A stretch of 6,921 nt of DNA, taken from the NCBI GenBank assembly GCA_022865865.1, contig JALHTN010000407.1, forward strand, positions 1 through 6,921, given 5' to 3'. Each line of letters starts with the position of its first letter. Position 1 is the stretch's first letter. This DNA comes from Anaerolineales bacterium. Lineage in GTDB: Bacteria; Chloroflexota; Anaerolineae; Anaerolineales; UBA4823. The position numbers and the translations under genes are program-made. The notes beneath the pieces were generated by a model, which made no database searches, was not told the origin of the DNA, and saw nothing but the letters and a program-made list of their open reading frames with translations. Below are positions 1-5,575 of the stretch, in pieces.

Positions 1-2
1 CA

Positions 3-1061
3 CCTCGTCCAAATGAATTCCCAATTCTCAATCAATCTTATAACATACTAATTAATCATTCATTTCTGGATCTACCCGGACATTCTACACTTGAATATGG
101 GATGATCAGAGGTTTGCTCCTTTCCTCGGAGGACCCTTACGCCACATTTCAAGAACCAGTTCAACATGAATTGGAATCAAACAATCTGCAAGGCAGTTTT
201 GGGGGAATCGGCGTGGAATTAACTCGCAGTTCAGAAGGGAATATTCTCGTTTTTCCGATCAGCAATGGACCAGCTTTCCAGGCAGGCATACATAAAGGAG
301 ATCAGCTGCTCTGGATTGATGATATAGAAATTGGCACGGACACACAAATTGATGAGATCAAAGCCGCGATTCGCGGACCGGTGGGAAAATCGGTCAAGAT
401 AATAATCGCTCGAGATGATCACGGATCTGAGTTGGAGTTCAATGTTCGTCGTGACCGAATCCATTTGCCATCAGTGACTTGGTACGTTGCACCTGAAGAT
501 TCGCAAATCGGTATCATTAATATAAACATCATTGCTGAAAGCACTTCGGAAGAGATCAAAAACGCAGTCAGGGAAATGCAAAAAGATGGCACAAACCGCT
601 ATATTCTTGATTTAAGGGATAATGGGGGCGGTCTCTTAACCGCAGGCATCGATACCGCTCGACTTTTCCTTCACGAAGGTGTTATTCTTCAGCAGCAATA
701 TCGAGGAGAAGATGTTGAAACATTCACGGTTATAGCTCCTGGACCCTTAGCTGATTTACCCCTTGTTATCCTGATCAACCATAATACTGCCAGTGCAGCT
801 GAGATAGTGGCAGGAGCCTTGCAAAAACATCATCGAGCCTTGCTAATCGGGGAACCATCATTCGGAAAAGATTCTATCCAATTGATTTTCGACCTGCAAG
901 ATGGCTCAAGTCTTCATGTTACTGCCGCAAAATGGTGGATACCGGGTCTTAATCCAACCCTCGGGGAAGGTGGACTCCAACCAGATTTATATGTTAGCCA
1001 AGATGAATCTGGAAATGACCTGGTTATGATATCCGCCCTTGAGTACCTGCGCGAGCAGTAG
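3..1061 (+). CDS. S41-family carboxy-terminal processing protease (CtpA/CtpB-like), 5' end outside the window
   Basis: This is a PDZ-containing serine protease of family S41, which trims or degrades proteins from their C-terminus, usually outside the membrane. The frame has no stop back to the left edge, and codons 1-33 before the first ATG (position 102) read like the S41 N-terminal helical region, leading into SSEDPYATF. That ATG is therefore internal and the true start lies upstream. In the visible 352 residues, the PDZ domain spans about 63-150 (GGIGVEL, then GPAFQAGIHKGDQLL). The protease core follows: LDLRDNGGG (about 202-210), the nucleophile Ser264 in NTASAAEI (codon 792-794), general base Lys289 (codon 867-869) and Gln293. 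The Ser-Lys gap of 25 and Lys-Gln gap of 4 match the CtpB triad. The usual GKG after the loop is GKD here. Any signal peptide would be off the window. smpB follows after 30 bp. The family call is secure; the substrate is unknown. Confidence 0.95.
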   Translation, partial: PRPNEFPILNQSYNILINHSFLDLPGHSTLEYGMIRGLLLSSEDPYATFQEPVQHELESNNLQGSFGGIGVELTRSSEGNILVFPISNGPAFQAGIHKGDQLLWIDDIEIGTDTQIDEIKAAIRGPVGKSVKIIIARDDHGSELEFNVRRDRIHLPSVTWYVAPEDSQIGIININIIAESTSEEIKNAVREMQKDGTNRYILDLRDNGGGLLTAGIDTARLFLHEGVILQQQYRGEDVETFTVIAPGPLADLPLVILINHNTASAAEIVAGALQKHHRALLIGEPSFGKDSIQLIFDLQDGSSLHVTAAKWWIPGLNPTLGEGGLQPDLYVSQDESGNDLVMISALEYLREQ

Positions 1062-1076
1062 TTTTTTCTTGGATCA

Positions 1077-1085
1077 TGTTAGAAT
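1077..1085 (+). promoter_or_regulatory. Extended -10 promoter element directly upstream of smpB
   Basis: The motif TG-T-TAGAAT ends 6 bases before the smpB ATG, so a transcript would begin at or next to the A of the start codon. No convincing -35 box sits at the right distance, which fits an extended -10 promoter. No Shine-Dalgarno sequence precedes smpB. Together these suggest a leaderless smpB message, although readthrough from the protease gene is equally possible. This is inferred from sequence only. Confidence 0.45.
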
Positions 1086-1091
1086 CCCAGT

Positions 1092-1544
1092 ATGGGAATC
1101 AAAGTTATAGCAACCAATCGAAAAGCGAAGCATGAATACTTCCTCCTCGATACTTACGAAGCCGGACTCGTTCTGAAAGGGAGTGAGATCAAATCCATCC
1201 GCGCAGGTCAGATCAGCCTTGCACAGGCTTATGTTTCTGTAGATGGCAATGAAGCCTGGTTGGTTAATTCCCATATCGCCCCATATAATGAAGCGAGTAG
1301 TAACAACCACGACCCGGTTAGGGCGCGTAAATTGCTCTTACACAGCTCTGAAATCCGCAAACTTTCCGATAAAGTTCGACAAAAAGGGGCAACAGTGATT
1401 CCCCTGCGAGTTTATTTAAAGGATGGCAAAGCAAAAGTAGAGATTGCACTCGCTAAAGGAAGAAAACATTACGATAAAAGGGCAGAGATCGCAAAACGTG
1501 ATTCTCAACGTGAGTTGGATCGGCAGTACAAACAAAGGAGATGA
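1092..1544 (+). CDS. smpB: SsrA-binding protein SmpB
   Basis: SmpB binds tmRNA (SsrA) and brings it to stalled ribosomes for trans-translation, so that incomplete proteins are tagged for proteolysis. At 150 residues the length is typical. The family landmarks appear in order: the N-terminal NRKAKHEYF segment, the barrel strands with GLVLKGSEIKSIR (about 25-37), the NNHDPVRARKLLLH segment (about 71-84), and the basic C-terminal tail starting AKGRKHYDKR (about 121-130), which enters the decoding centre. The ATG at 1092 gives the standard family N-terminus. It has no visible ribosome-binding site, but an extended -10 element lies just ahead. The stop overlaps an ATG (ATGA at 1541-1544) and is followed by a coupled downstream gene. 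No tmRNA gene was recognised in the window. An upstream protease gene suits quality control thematically, but that link is inference. Confidence 0.97.
   Translation: MGIKVIATNRKAKHEYFLLDTYEAGLVLKGSEIKSIRAGQISLAQAYVSVDGNEAWLVNSHIAPYNEASSNNHDPVRARKLLLHSSEIRKLSDKVRQKGATVIPLRVYLKDGKAKVEIALAKGRKHYDKRAEIAKRDSQRELDRQYKQRR
1534..1540 (+). promoter_or_regulatory. Ribosome-binding site that decides the start of the gene after smpB
   Basis: AAAGGAG lies at the very end of smpB. It abuts the ATG at 1541 with no spacing, but stands 6 bases before the ATG at 1547, which is a normal distance. This favours 1547 as the initiation codon and suggests translational coupling to smpB. Confidence 0.7.
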
Positions 1545-1546
1545 CG

Positions 1547-2332
1547 ATGTCTCCCTCCACAATCACAGGAATTAATCGATTACCTGTGAGTGAAAAACGT
1601 GAGATTTATTCTCGCATCATCCCTCCAACCCTTATCAACCACTTTAATCTTTCCCCAGATTTTATAGATCAGCAGGGGAATGAATTACTCAGCTTCAATT
1701 TCTCATCCGGTAGTCCCAGCGTTGAAATGGTTTTGAGACATCATATTGATTTCCCAGATCCTGTGCAATACGGTCACCTGACGGATACCATCAATGGACA
1801 GATTCACGTCCTGCTGTACATCTTGAACGATCCTGATTCCCCGAGATTTGATGTTGATAAATTACCAGATGGTCAAACTACTGTATTTGGGACGAAAAAA
1901 CGAAACATAGAAGCCGAAATCTCAGCCTTAAATGCGGGTCTTGCGCCTGGTCAAGTCCGGCGAGGTTTACGAATGCTGTCAAAAGCCATGACCACCTTCG
2001 AAGATTTTGTCACCAGCCTCCAACAGGATATTTACTTTGTGGAACCACTTTATTACCATAACGCTGTGATCTTTGAGAAATACGGATTCGCCTATCAAAA
2101 AGGGCTCAAGCTGATGGAACGAATCCAATCCGGGTTTTCACCACACGGGGATCTATTCAAGAAATTAGATTTTTCTACCTCATTCAGATCTTCCAATGCT
2201 ATCAACAGTGTTCGACTCCGATCCTGGGCAATCCACGATAATATTCTGGGAGAGGCTTTTTCAGAAGTCACCATGTACAAATACGTTGGAAAATATGCAG
2301 ATGTAACCACCTGCAGGGATTGCACATGGTAG
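1547..2332 (+). CDS. Conserved-looking protein of unknown function, translationally coupled to smpB
   Basis: I do not recognise this 261-residue protein. The start at 1547 is preferred over the ATG at 1541 because the AAAGGAG site is correctly spaced only from 1547. The protein looks soluble: no signal peptide or membrane segment is visible. The N-terminal half is mixed and acidic, with a VLRHHIDFPDP stretch (about 62-72) and a YGHL segment, followed by hydrophobic strand-like residues and an Asp/Pro-rich loop. The C-terminal half is more helical and contains YYHNAVIFEKYGFAY (about 169-183). That stretch resembles the end of GNAT acetyltransferase folds, where an Asn/Ala helix is followed by a K-x-GF motif, but the acetyl-CoA loop is not evident, so I do not assign an activity. 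SVRLRSWAIHD (about 221-231) looks like a further conserved core. The protein ends in CRDCTW, a CxxC four residues from the end. Tight coupling to smpB suggests co-expression, not necessarily a shared role. Confidence 0.8.
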   Translation: MSPSTITGINRLPVSEKREIYSRIIPPTLINHFNLSPDFIDQQGNELLSFNFSSGSPSVEMVLRHHIDFPDPVQYGHLTDTINGQIHVLLYILNDPDSPRFDVDKLPDGQTTVFGTKKRNIEAEISALNAGLAPGQVRRGLRMLSKAMTTFEDFVTSLQQDIYFVEPLYYHNAVIFEKYGFAYQKGLKLMERIQSGFSPHGDLFKKLDFSTSFRSSNAINSVRLRSWAIHDNILGEAFSEVTMYKYVGKYADVTTCRDCTW

Positions 2333-2629
2333 AGTATCGTTTGGTGGTCAAATCTTCATTTTAATTTATTCCTCTTTCCCTAAGCCAGATTGAATTATCA
2401 CTATAATTTCTTGATGGGATCGATAACACTGATTGAATTTCCAAAATTCTTCCCCTGTTGCAAGACTCTTTGAGTATCCATACTTTCACCAAATTTCAAG
2501 ATTGCTATTCACCCACAGACAATCCTTTGATGTAATTTTCGTAAGTTTTCCTAGACTTAGATGAACAGCTTATCTTGATTTGAGATTTCATACTTAGATT
2601 AATAACAGATTTGATTATTGATAAACTCA
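2333..2629. other. AT-rich intergenic gap with no gene recognised
   Basis: Between the unknown gene and the erpA promoter lie about 300 bases of low-GC sequence. There is no credible reading frame with a ribosome-binding site, and no tRNA- or tmRNA-like end or T-arm motif. There is no strong hairpin with a T-run. A weak ACCACC/GGTGGT pairing (2306-2311 with 2343-2348, loop 31) spans the end of the upstream gene but is not convincing as a terminator. Confidence 0.6.
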
Positions 2630-2658
2630 TTGACTGATTGGCAAGAATTGGTTAGAAT
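2630..2658 (+). promoter_or_regulatory. Sigma-70-type promoter for the Fe-S carrier gene
   Basis: TTGACT (2630-2635) and TAGAAT (2653-2658) are separated by exactly 17 bases, close to the bacterial housekeeping consensus. Transcription would begin near 2665 and leave a leader of about 44 bases before the ATG at 2709, including the AAAGAGGA ribosome-binding site (2697-2704). A second TTAGAAT at 2681-2687 lacks a matching -35 box. Confidence 0.7.
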
Positions 2659-2708
2659 TATGGGATAATCTCGGTCTTAATTAGAATACTCACATCAAAG
2701 AGGAAATC

Positions 2709-3104
2709 ATGGACCTAATTGAACAAACTCAAACTGCTCAAATTAATCTCACTGCGGCTGCTGCGGATGCAGTTCAGGATTTACTTGCAAAACGTGACCT
2801 TAGTGATCTCGCTTTAAGGGTGTTCGTTTCTGGTGGTGGCTGCTCTGGATTTCAATACGGAATGGCATTAGAAGATAACATTCGCGAGACTGATATTGTT
2901 ACTGAACAGCATGGTGTAAAGTTAGTGATTGATGATATTTCCATCAACTATTTGGATGGTGCAACAGTCGACTATGTTGACGAAGTTATGGGGAGTGGAT
3001 TCAAGATCGAAAATCCCAATGCTGTCTCGACTTGTGGCTGTGGGAGTTCATTTAAAACGGACGAAGAACCCTCTGCGAATGCAGCGGGTGGCTGCAGCTG
3101 CTGA
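2709..3104 (+). CDS. erpA: A-type iron-sulfur cluster carrier (ErpA/IscA/SufA family), ErpA-like
   Basis: This 131-residue cytoplasmic carrier receives Fe-S clusters from a scaffold and hands them to apo-proteins. The three invariant cluster ligands are present: Cys45 in SGGGCSGFQYG and Cys109/Cys111 in STCGCGSSF. The GGGCSGFQYG, VDYVDE and NPNAVSTCGCGSSF stretches resemble ErpA more than IscA, so erpA is preferred; SufA or a generic HesB-like name would also be acceptable. After the usual end of the fold there is a tail of about 16 residues, acidic then Gly/Ala-rich, ending GGCSC, which adds Cys129 and Cys131. The gene stands alone, with its own promoter, an AAAGAGGA site 4 bases before the ATG, and a strong terminator. 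No isc or suf neighbours are in the window, so it is probably a monocistronic unit. Confidence 0.94.
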   Translation: MDLIEQTQTAQINLTAAAADAVQDLLAKRDLSDLALRVFVSGGGCSGFQYGMALEDNIRETDIVTEQHGVKLVIDDISINYLDGATVDYVDEVMGSGFKIENPNAVSTCGCGSSFKTDEEPSANAAGGCSC

Positions 3105-3132
3105 TAAATTCAATTCTTTCAGCTAATATCAC

Positions 3133-3159
3133 AAGGGCGCAGAATTCTGCGTCCTTTTT
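3133..3159 (+). terminator. Intrinsic terminator of the Fe-S carrier gene
   Basis: Arms 3133-3142 and 3147-3156 pair over 10 bp around an AATT loop, with one G-T wobble (3137/3152), followed by a T-run to 3159. The T-run overlaps the stop codon (3158-3160) of the convergent SH3b gene. Read on the minus strand, the wobble becomes an A-C mismatch and no T-run follows, so termination should favour the plus direction. Confidence 0.9.
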
Positions 3160-3781
3160 AATTTCCCCTCAGAAATGATATCAGGATACCAAAAACTCCC
3201 AACACAGCCATGCCGATCACTACCACACCCATAGGTATACCAGCGGTTACAGTTGGCTCTTCCTCAAATGTGAAAGTAGGTATAACAAGCGGCGGGGGTG
3301 CAGTATACGTTGGTAAACGGGTAGGGGGTATTTCTACTATAAACTGGGCAGCTAAAGTGGGGTCAATTGTTGGGGTTGTGCGTGGGGTTGGAGTCGGAGG
3401 AGGCTCAACGATTGGGATACTCCCGCTAGGTTCAACCAAAGGTGAATAAACCCATCCTGTGCTATCTGGGACACCAGGATAAAATATTTGGATCCAATCT
3501 CCACCCGGAGTTCTCCCCTTTGCCGGCGCAATTTGTCCAACAATCAGAACCCCAATAATATCGTATTTTGCACTCGGTCCAGATCGAACATTGATACTAT
3601 CTTGATCTGCATCCCTGCGAACACTAACTATAGGACCTTGCGGTGATCCAGTCACCGTCGGTATTGATACAGTAGGAATTTGGGCATTAACGCCAATATC
3701 TATGAGATCATCCAAAGATGGGATAATCAACAACCAGACAACGCCGATTATGATTAGAAATCCAATTTTTCTTCTATTCAT
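3158..3781 (-). CDS. Membrane-anchored SH3b-domain protein with a Pro/Thr-rich linker
   Basis: This 207-residue cell-surface-type protein has an N-terminal hydrophobic segment (about 6-20, after MNRRK), which could be an uncleaved signal anchor. A bacterial SH3 domain follows (about 51-117), with INVRSGPSAKYDIIG, GGDWIQIFYPG and TGWVYSPLVE. SH3b domains commonly bind peptidoglycan or other envelope polymers. Next comes a low-complexity Pro/Thr-rich spacer (about 118-179, with PPPTPTPRTTPT) and a second hydrophobic stretch (about 183-203) ending in a short basic tail, RGN. The gene therefore encodes either a protein with two membrane passes and an external loop, or a secreted protein with a C-terminal anchor. 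No catalytic domain is present. The ATG at 3781 (minus strand) has only a weak GGAT upstream. The gene is divergent from the zinc-ribbon gene and convergent with the Fe-S carrier gene. Confidence 0.88.
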   Translation of the reverse strand: MNRRKIGFLIIIGVVWLLIIPSLDDLIDIGVNAQIPTVSIPTVTGSPQGPIVSVRRDADQDSINVRSGPSAKYDIIGVLIVGQIAPAKGRTPGGDWIQIFYPGVPDSTGWVYSPLVEPSGSIPIVEPPPTPTPRTTPTIDPTLAAQFIVEIPPTRLPTYTAPPPLVIPTFTFEEEPTVTAGIPMGVVVIGMAVLGVFGILISFLRGN

Positions 3782-3823
3782 CGAATTGTGTCATCCAACT
3801 ACTACACATGGATCGTCGGAGCA

Positions 3824-3835
3824 AGATTATAATCT
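3824..3835. promoter_or_regulatory. Palindrome carrying a -10-like TATAAT on both strands, between divergent genes
   Basis: AGATTATAATCT is a perfect 12-bp palindrome in the 96-bp gap between the divergent starts at 3781 and 3878. TATAAT reads at 3828-3833 on plus and 3831-3826 on minus, each placing a start site about 38 bases from its gene. No good -35 box is visible on either side, so the promoter reading is tentative. The palindrome could instead be an operator. Confidence 0.45.
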
Positions 3836-3877
3836 ATTATGCTACCCATTTATTGCACTCTAAGGAGCGATTAACTC

Positions 3878-4468
3878 ATGGATCGCAGAATATTTCATGG
3901 CCCAATAAGTGCTCGAGAAGTTGGACAGGCATTAGTTGCACAATTTAACCGGGGGAATATCAGAGCTCAACAATTTTCAAAGCAGGGTAAAGTCATTGTC
4001 CAGGTGGCAACCAGAGCAAGACCGTTGTCTGGAGGCAATACTGCCTTGACCATTTACCTGGAACAAGTTGATGATGGCGTAGCTGTGCAAGTCGGGGAAC
4101 AAGCCTGGTTGGGAATTGCTGCCAGTATTGGCTCAACCATCTTATCAGTATGGCAGAATCCGTTCAATCTCATTCATCGTTTGGATGATATCGCCCAAGA
4201 TGTGGAGAACATCCAGATCTCAGACCAGGTATGGCAGATCATAGAAAATTATGCCAAGATGAAAGGCGCAACATTTGAATTATCGGAACGCTTTCGCCGC
4301 ATGTCGTGCGAATTTTGCGAGACCGCTAATCCCATAGGAGAATCAAGATGCTTAGCATGTGGAGCTCCATTGGGAGATGTCCAACCAGGTACTTGTCAGA
4401 ATTGTGGATACCTGATCAATGAGGGTGAGGAAATCTGCCCAAATTGCAATCAAATAATTAAATTGTAG
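3878..4468 (+). CDS. Protein of unknown function with two C-terminal zinc ribbons
   Basis: This 196-residue protein has two C-terminal CxxC pairs-of-pairs. The first ribbon uses Cys144/147 and Cys158/161 and the second Cys173/176 and Cys187/190, each with the spacing of a double zinc knuckle. The N-terminal 140 residues are not recognised. They look like a compact alpha/beta domain: a helix (SAREVGQALVAQF), strands about 37-46 and 56-72, then a hydrophobic helix near 77-100 containing Trp77 and Trp92 that might touch a membrane, and an acidic helix near 102-127. No signal peptide is visible, so a cytoplasmic location is likely. The start is well supported by AAGGAG at 3862-3867, 10 bases upstream. 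Its stop lies 18 bp from that of the convergent gene. DNA, RNA or protein binding are all possible, and I do not choose between them. Confidence 0.88.
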   Translation: MDRRIFHGPISAREVGQALVAQFNRGNIRAQQFSKQGKVIVQVATRARPLSGGNTALTIYLEQVDDGVAVQVGEQAWLGIAASIGSTILSVWQNPFNLIHRLDDIAQDVENIQISDQVWQIIENYAKMKGATFELSERFRRMSCEFCETANPIGESRCLACGAPLGDVQPGTCQNCGYLINEGEEICPNCNQIIKL

Positions 4469-4486
4469 AGAAGTTGACTTTTGGAA

Positions 4487-5176
4487 TTATTGTGATCTCA
4501 AGGAAATTATCGCTTCTTGGACCAGTGGAAGCAGGTCAGCTTCGCTTGGGCTTGCCTGTGAAGCAAAGTTCATCGACCTTTGACCACCCAGATTTGCTTC
4601 TAATCGCCCAGCAATTTTTTCCATTGCCGGGAGGGAGTATAAATAACCCACCTTGCCAAGCATAAGAGCAGCCTGTTTGCGAATATCGAGGGGGTTTTTT
4701 CGCTCGTTCAGGATATCGATTAAATGATTGCCACCGAATGAACTCGCATTAAGCAGCAGACATACACAGGTTTCCAGAGAGGGGAACTCTGCTGAAACTT
4801 GTAACAATGCATAAATTTGACGTGTTCGAATACTCGAAAGATAGAGTCGCAAGCTATTCCGAACATCTTCAGGTGAGGGTATACCATGCTCATCTACAGT
4901 CAGCACATCACTTAATATCTCAATTACTCGAGCCCTTAACGAGAGGTTCGGTTCTGTTATTCTGGTAACCAGGATATAGGTAACAACTGGTGAAAATCGG
5001 GGAGCACCCATCTCCGCTATTTGTTCTAAAGCAGATGTGCGTGTTAGTTCATCTTCCTTGGTTAAATCCTCAAGCAATTTCCATATAGTGGGGAATAACT
5101 CCAAGCTCCCAATGCTCTCTTCAAGCACTAAAAGCTGGGGTTGGTGGGAAATGGGTTGTGGTAGGTCTGGGTACAT
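4487..5176 (-). CDS. Helical HEAT-like repeat protein of unknown function
   Basis: The protein is 229 residues from the ATG at 5176. A TTG at 5188 would add four residues, but it coincides with a -10-like TATACT (5193-5188), so the ATG is preferred. Neither start has a clear ribosome-binding site. The sequence is almost entirely amphipathic helices in HEAT/PBS-lyase style. Numbered from the ATG these include LTRTSALEQIAEMGAPRFSP (about 44-63), a helix pair beginning LRARVIEILSDVL (about 80-92), and IRKQAALMLGKVGYLYSLPA (about 165-184), in which the A-L-G-x-x-G pattern typical of these repeats is visible. Such proteins usually act as protein-binding scaffolds. No signal, membrane segment or catalytic motif is seen. 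The C-terminal 25 residues (NFASQASPSEADLLPL onward) leave the repeat pattern. The gene converges on the zinc-ribbon gene with an 18-bp gap and no obvious terminator between them. Confidence 0.78.
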   Translation of the reverse strand: MYPDLPQPISHQPQLLVLEESIGSLELFPTIWKLLEDLTKEDELTRTSALEQIAEMGAPRFSPVVTYILVTRITEPNLSLRARVIEILSDVLTVDEHGIPSPEDVRNSLRLYLSSIRTRQIYALLQVSAEFPSLETCVCLLLNASSFGGNHLIDILNERKNPLDIRKQAALMLGKVGYLYSLPAMEKIAGRLEANLGGQRSMNFASQASPSEADLLPLVQEAIISLRSQ

Positions 5177-5187
5177 AGTGGAAAACA

Positions 5188-5193
5188 AGTATA
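5188..5193 (-). promoter_or_regulatory. Possible -10 box for the HEAT-like gene
   Basis: TATACT on the minus strand lies 11 bases before the ATG at 5176, which would give a very short leader with no ribosome-binding site. No good -35 box is found 16-18 bases further upstream, so this is only a candidate. Confidence 0.3.
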
Positions 5194-5547
5194 CACCATA
5201 ATAACAATTTTGCTGTTTTGTTCGAAATAGATTTCAAATTTTAATCAAATGAAATTCCTTAGATTTAATCACAAGAAGATTTTTCTAATAATTCAAAAGA
5301 CTAAGATGAGAATCCATTTCTTAAAATTTGCTTGCTATTCTACTCACATCTGAGCGCTAATCAGAAAGAGACAAAGCTGAACAATCAATTGATAGTAAAA
5401 TTATGAATTCATCAACCAATCGAATGAGGCCAAATAAATATCGGTGGCATAAGGCAGCTTTGTAAGAACATTAAATACCCGGTCTCATATTAATTAACAA
5501 TCAATATTTACGTCTATACGCATTTACCTGATTTATGCTAGTTGTTA
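5194..5547. other. AT-rich intergenic region between divergent genes, no gene recognised
   Basis: This stretch of about 350 bases is low in GC. Two mini-frames occur (5306-5353, 15 codons; 5403-5465, 20 codons), but neither has a ribosome-binding site or recognisable content. No tRNA-like arm, hairpin with T-run or tandem repeat was seen. It presumably holds the regulatory regions of the two divergent genes. Confidence 0.55.
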
Positions 5548-5561
5548 TCTAAATATTTAGA
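5548..5561. promoter_or_regulatory. 14-bp perfect palindrome upstream of the LysE-family gene, possible operator
   Basis: TCTAAATATTTAGA is a perfect palindrome ending 14 bases before the ATG at 5576. Exporters of this family are often controlled by a regulator that senses the amino acid, and a dimeric repressor or activator could bind here. AT-rich palindromes of this length can also arise by chance, and no regulator gene is in the window. Confidence 0.3.
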
Positions 5562-5575
5562 CCTGGATTCTGAAT

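Noticed and set aside
2306..2348. ACCACC/GGTGGT pairing as a terminator of the unknown gene
   Set aside because: The stem is only 6 bp with a 31-base loop, and no proper T-run directly follows.
2333..2708. Possible tmRNA (ssrA) gene, since smpB is nearby and the gap is of suitable length
   Set aside because: No tRNA-like 5' or 3' ends, T-arm or CCA were seen, the sequence is AT-rich with little stem structure, and the erpA promoter occupies its right end.
3210..3449. Plus-strand Gly/Val-rich frame opposite the SH3b gene
   Set aside because: It is the complement of the Pro/Thr-rich linker. The minus-strand frame has a real domain and the low-complexity mirror is expected.
3808..3886. Repeat of ATGGATCG at 3808 and 3878, which might signal an alternative start
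   Set aside because: The two ATGs are 70 bases apart and therefore out of frame. The upstream one lacks a ribosome-binding site, while the downstream one has AAGGAG at good spacing.
4474..4665. Short plus-strand frame after the zinc-ribbon gene
   Set aside because: It lies inside the minus-strand HEAT-like gene, has no ribosome-binding site and no recognisable content.
5306..5353. 15-codon mini-frame
   Set aside because: No ribosome-binding site, no recognisable content, and AT-rich flanks.
5403..5465. 20-codon mini-frame with several basic residues
   Set aside because: No ribosome-binding site or promoter; such frames are expected by chance.
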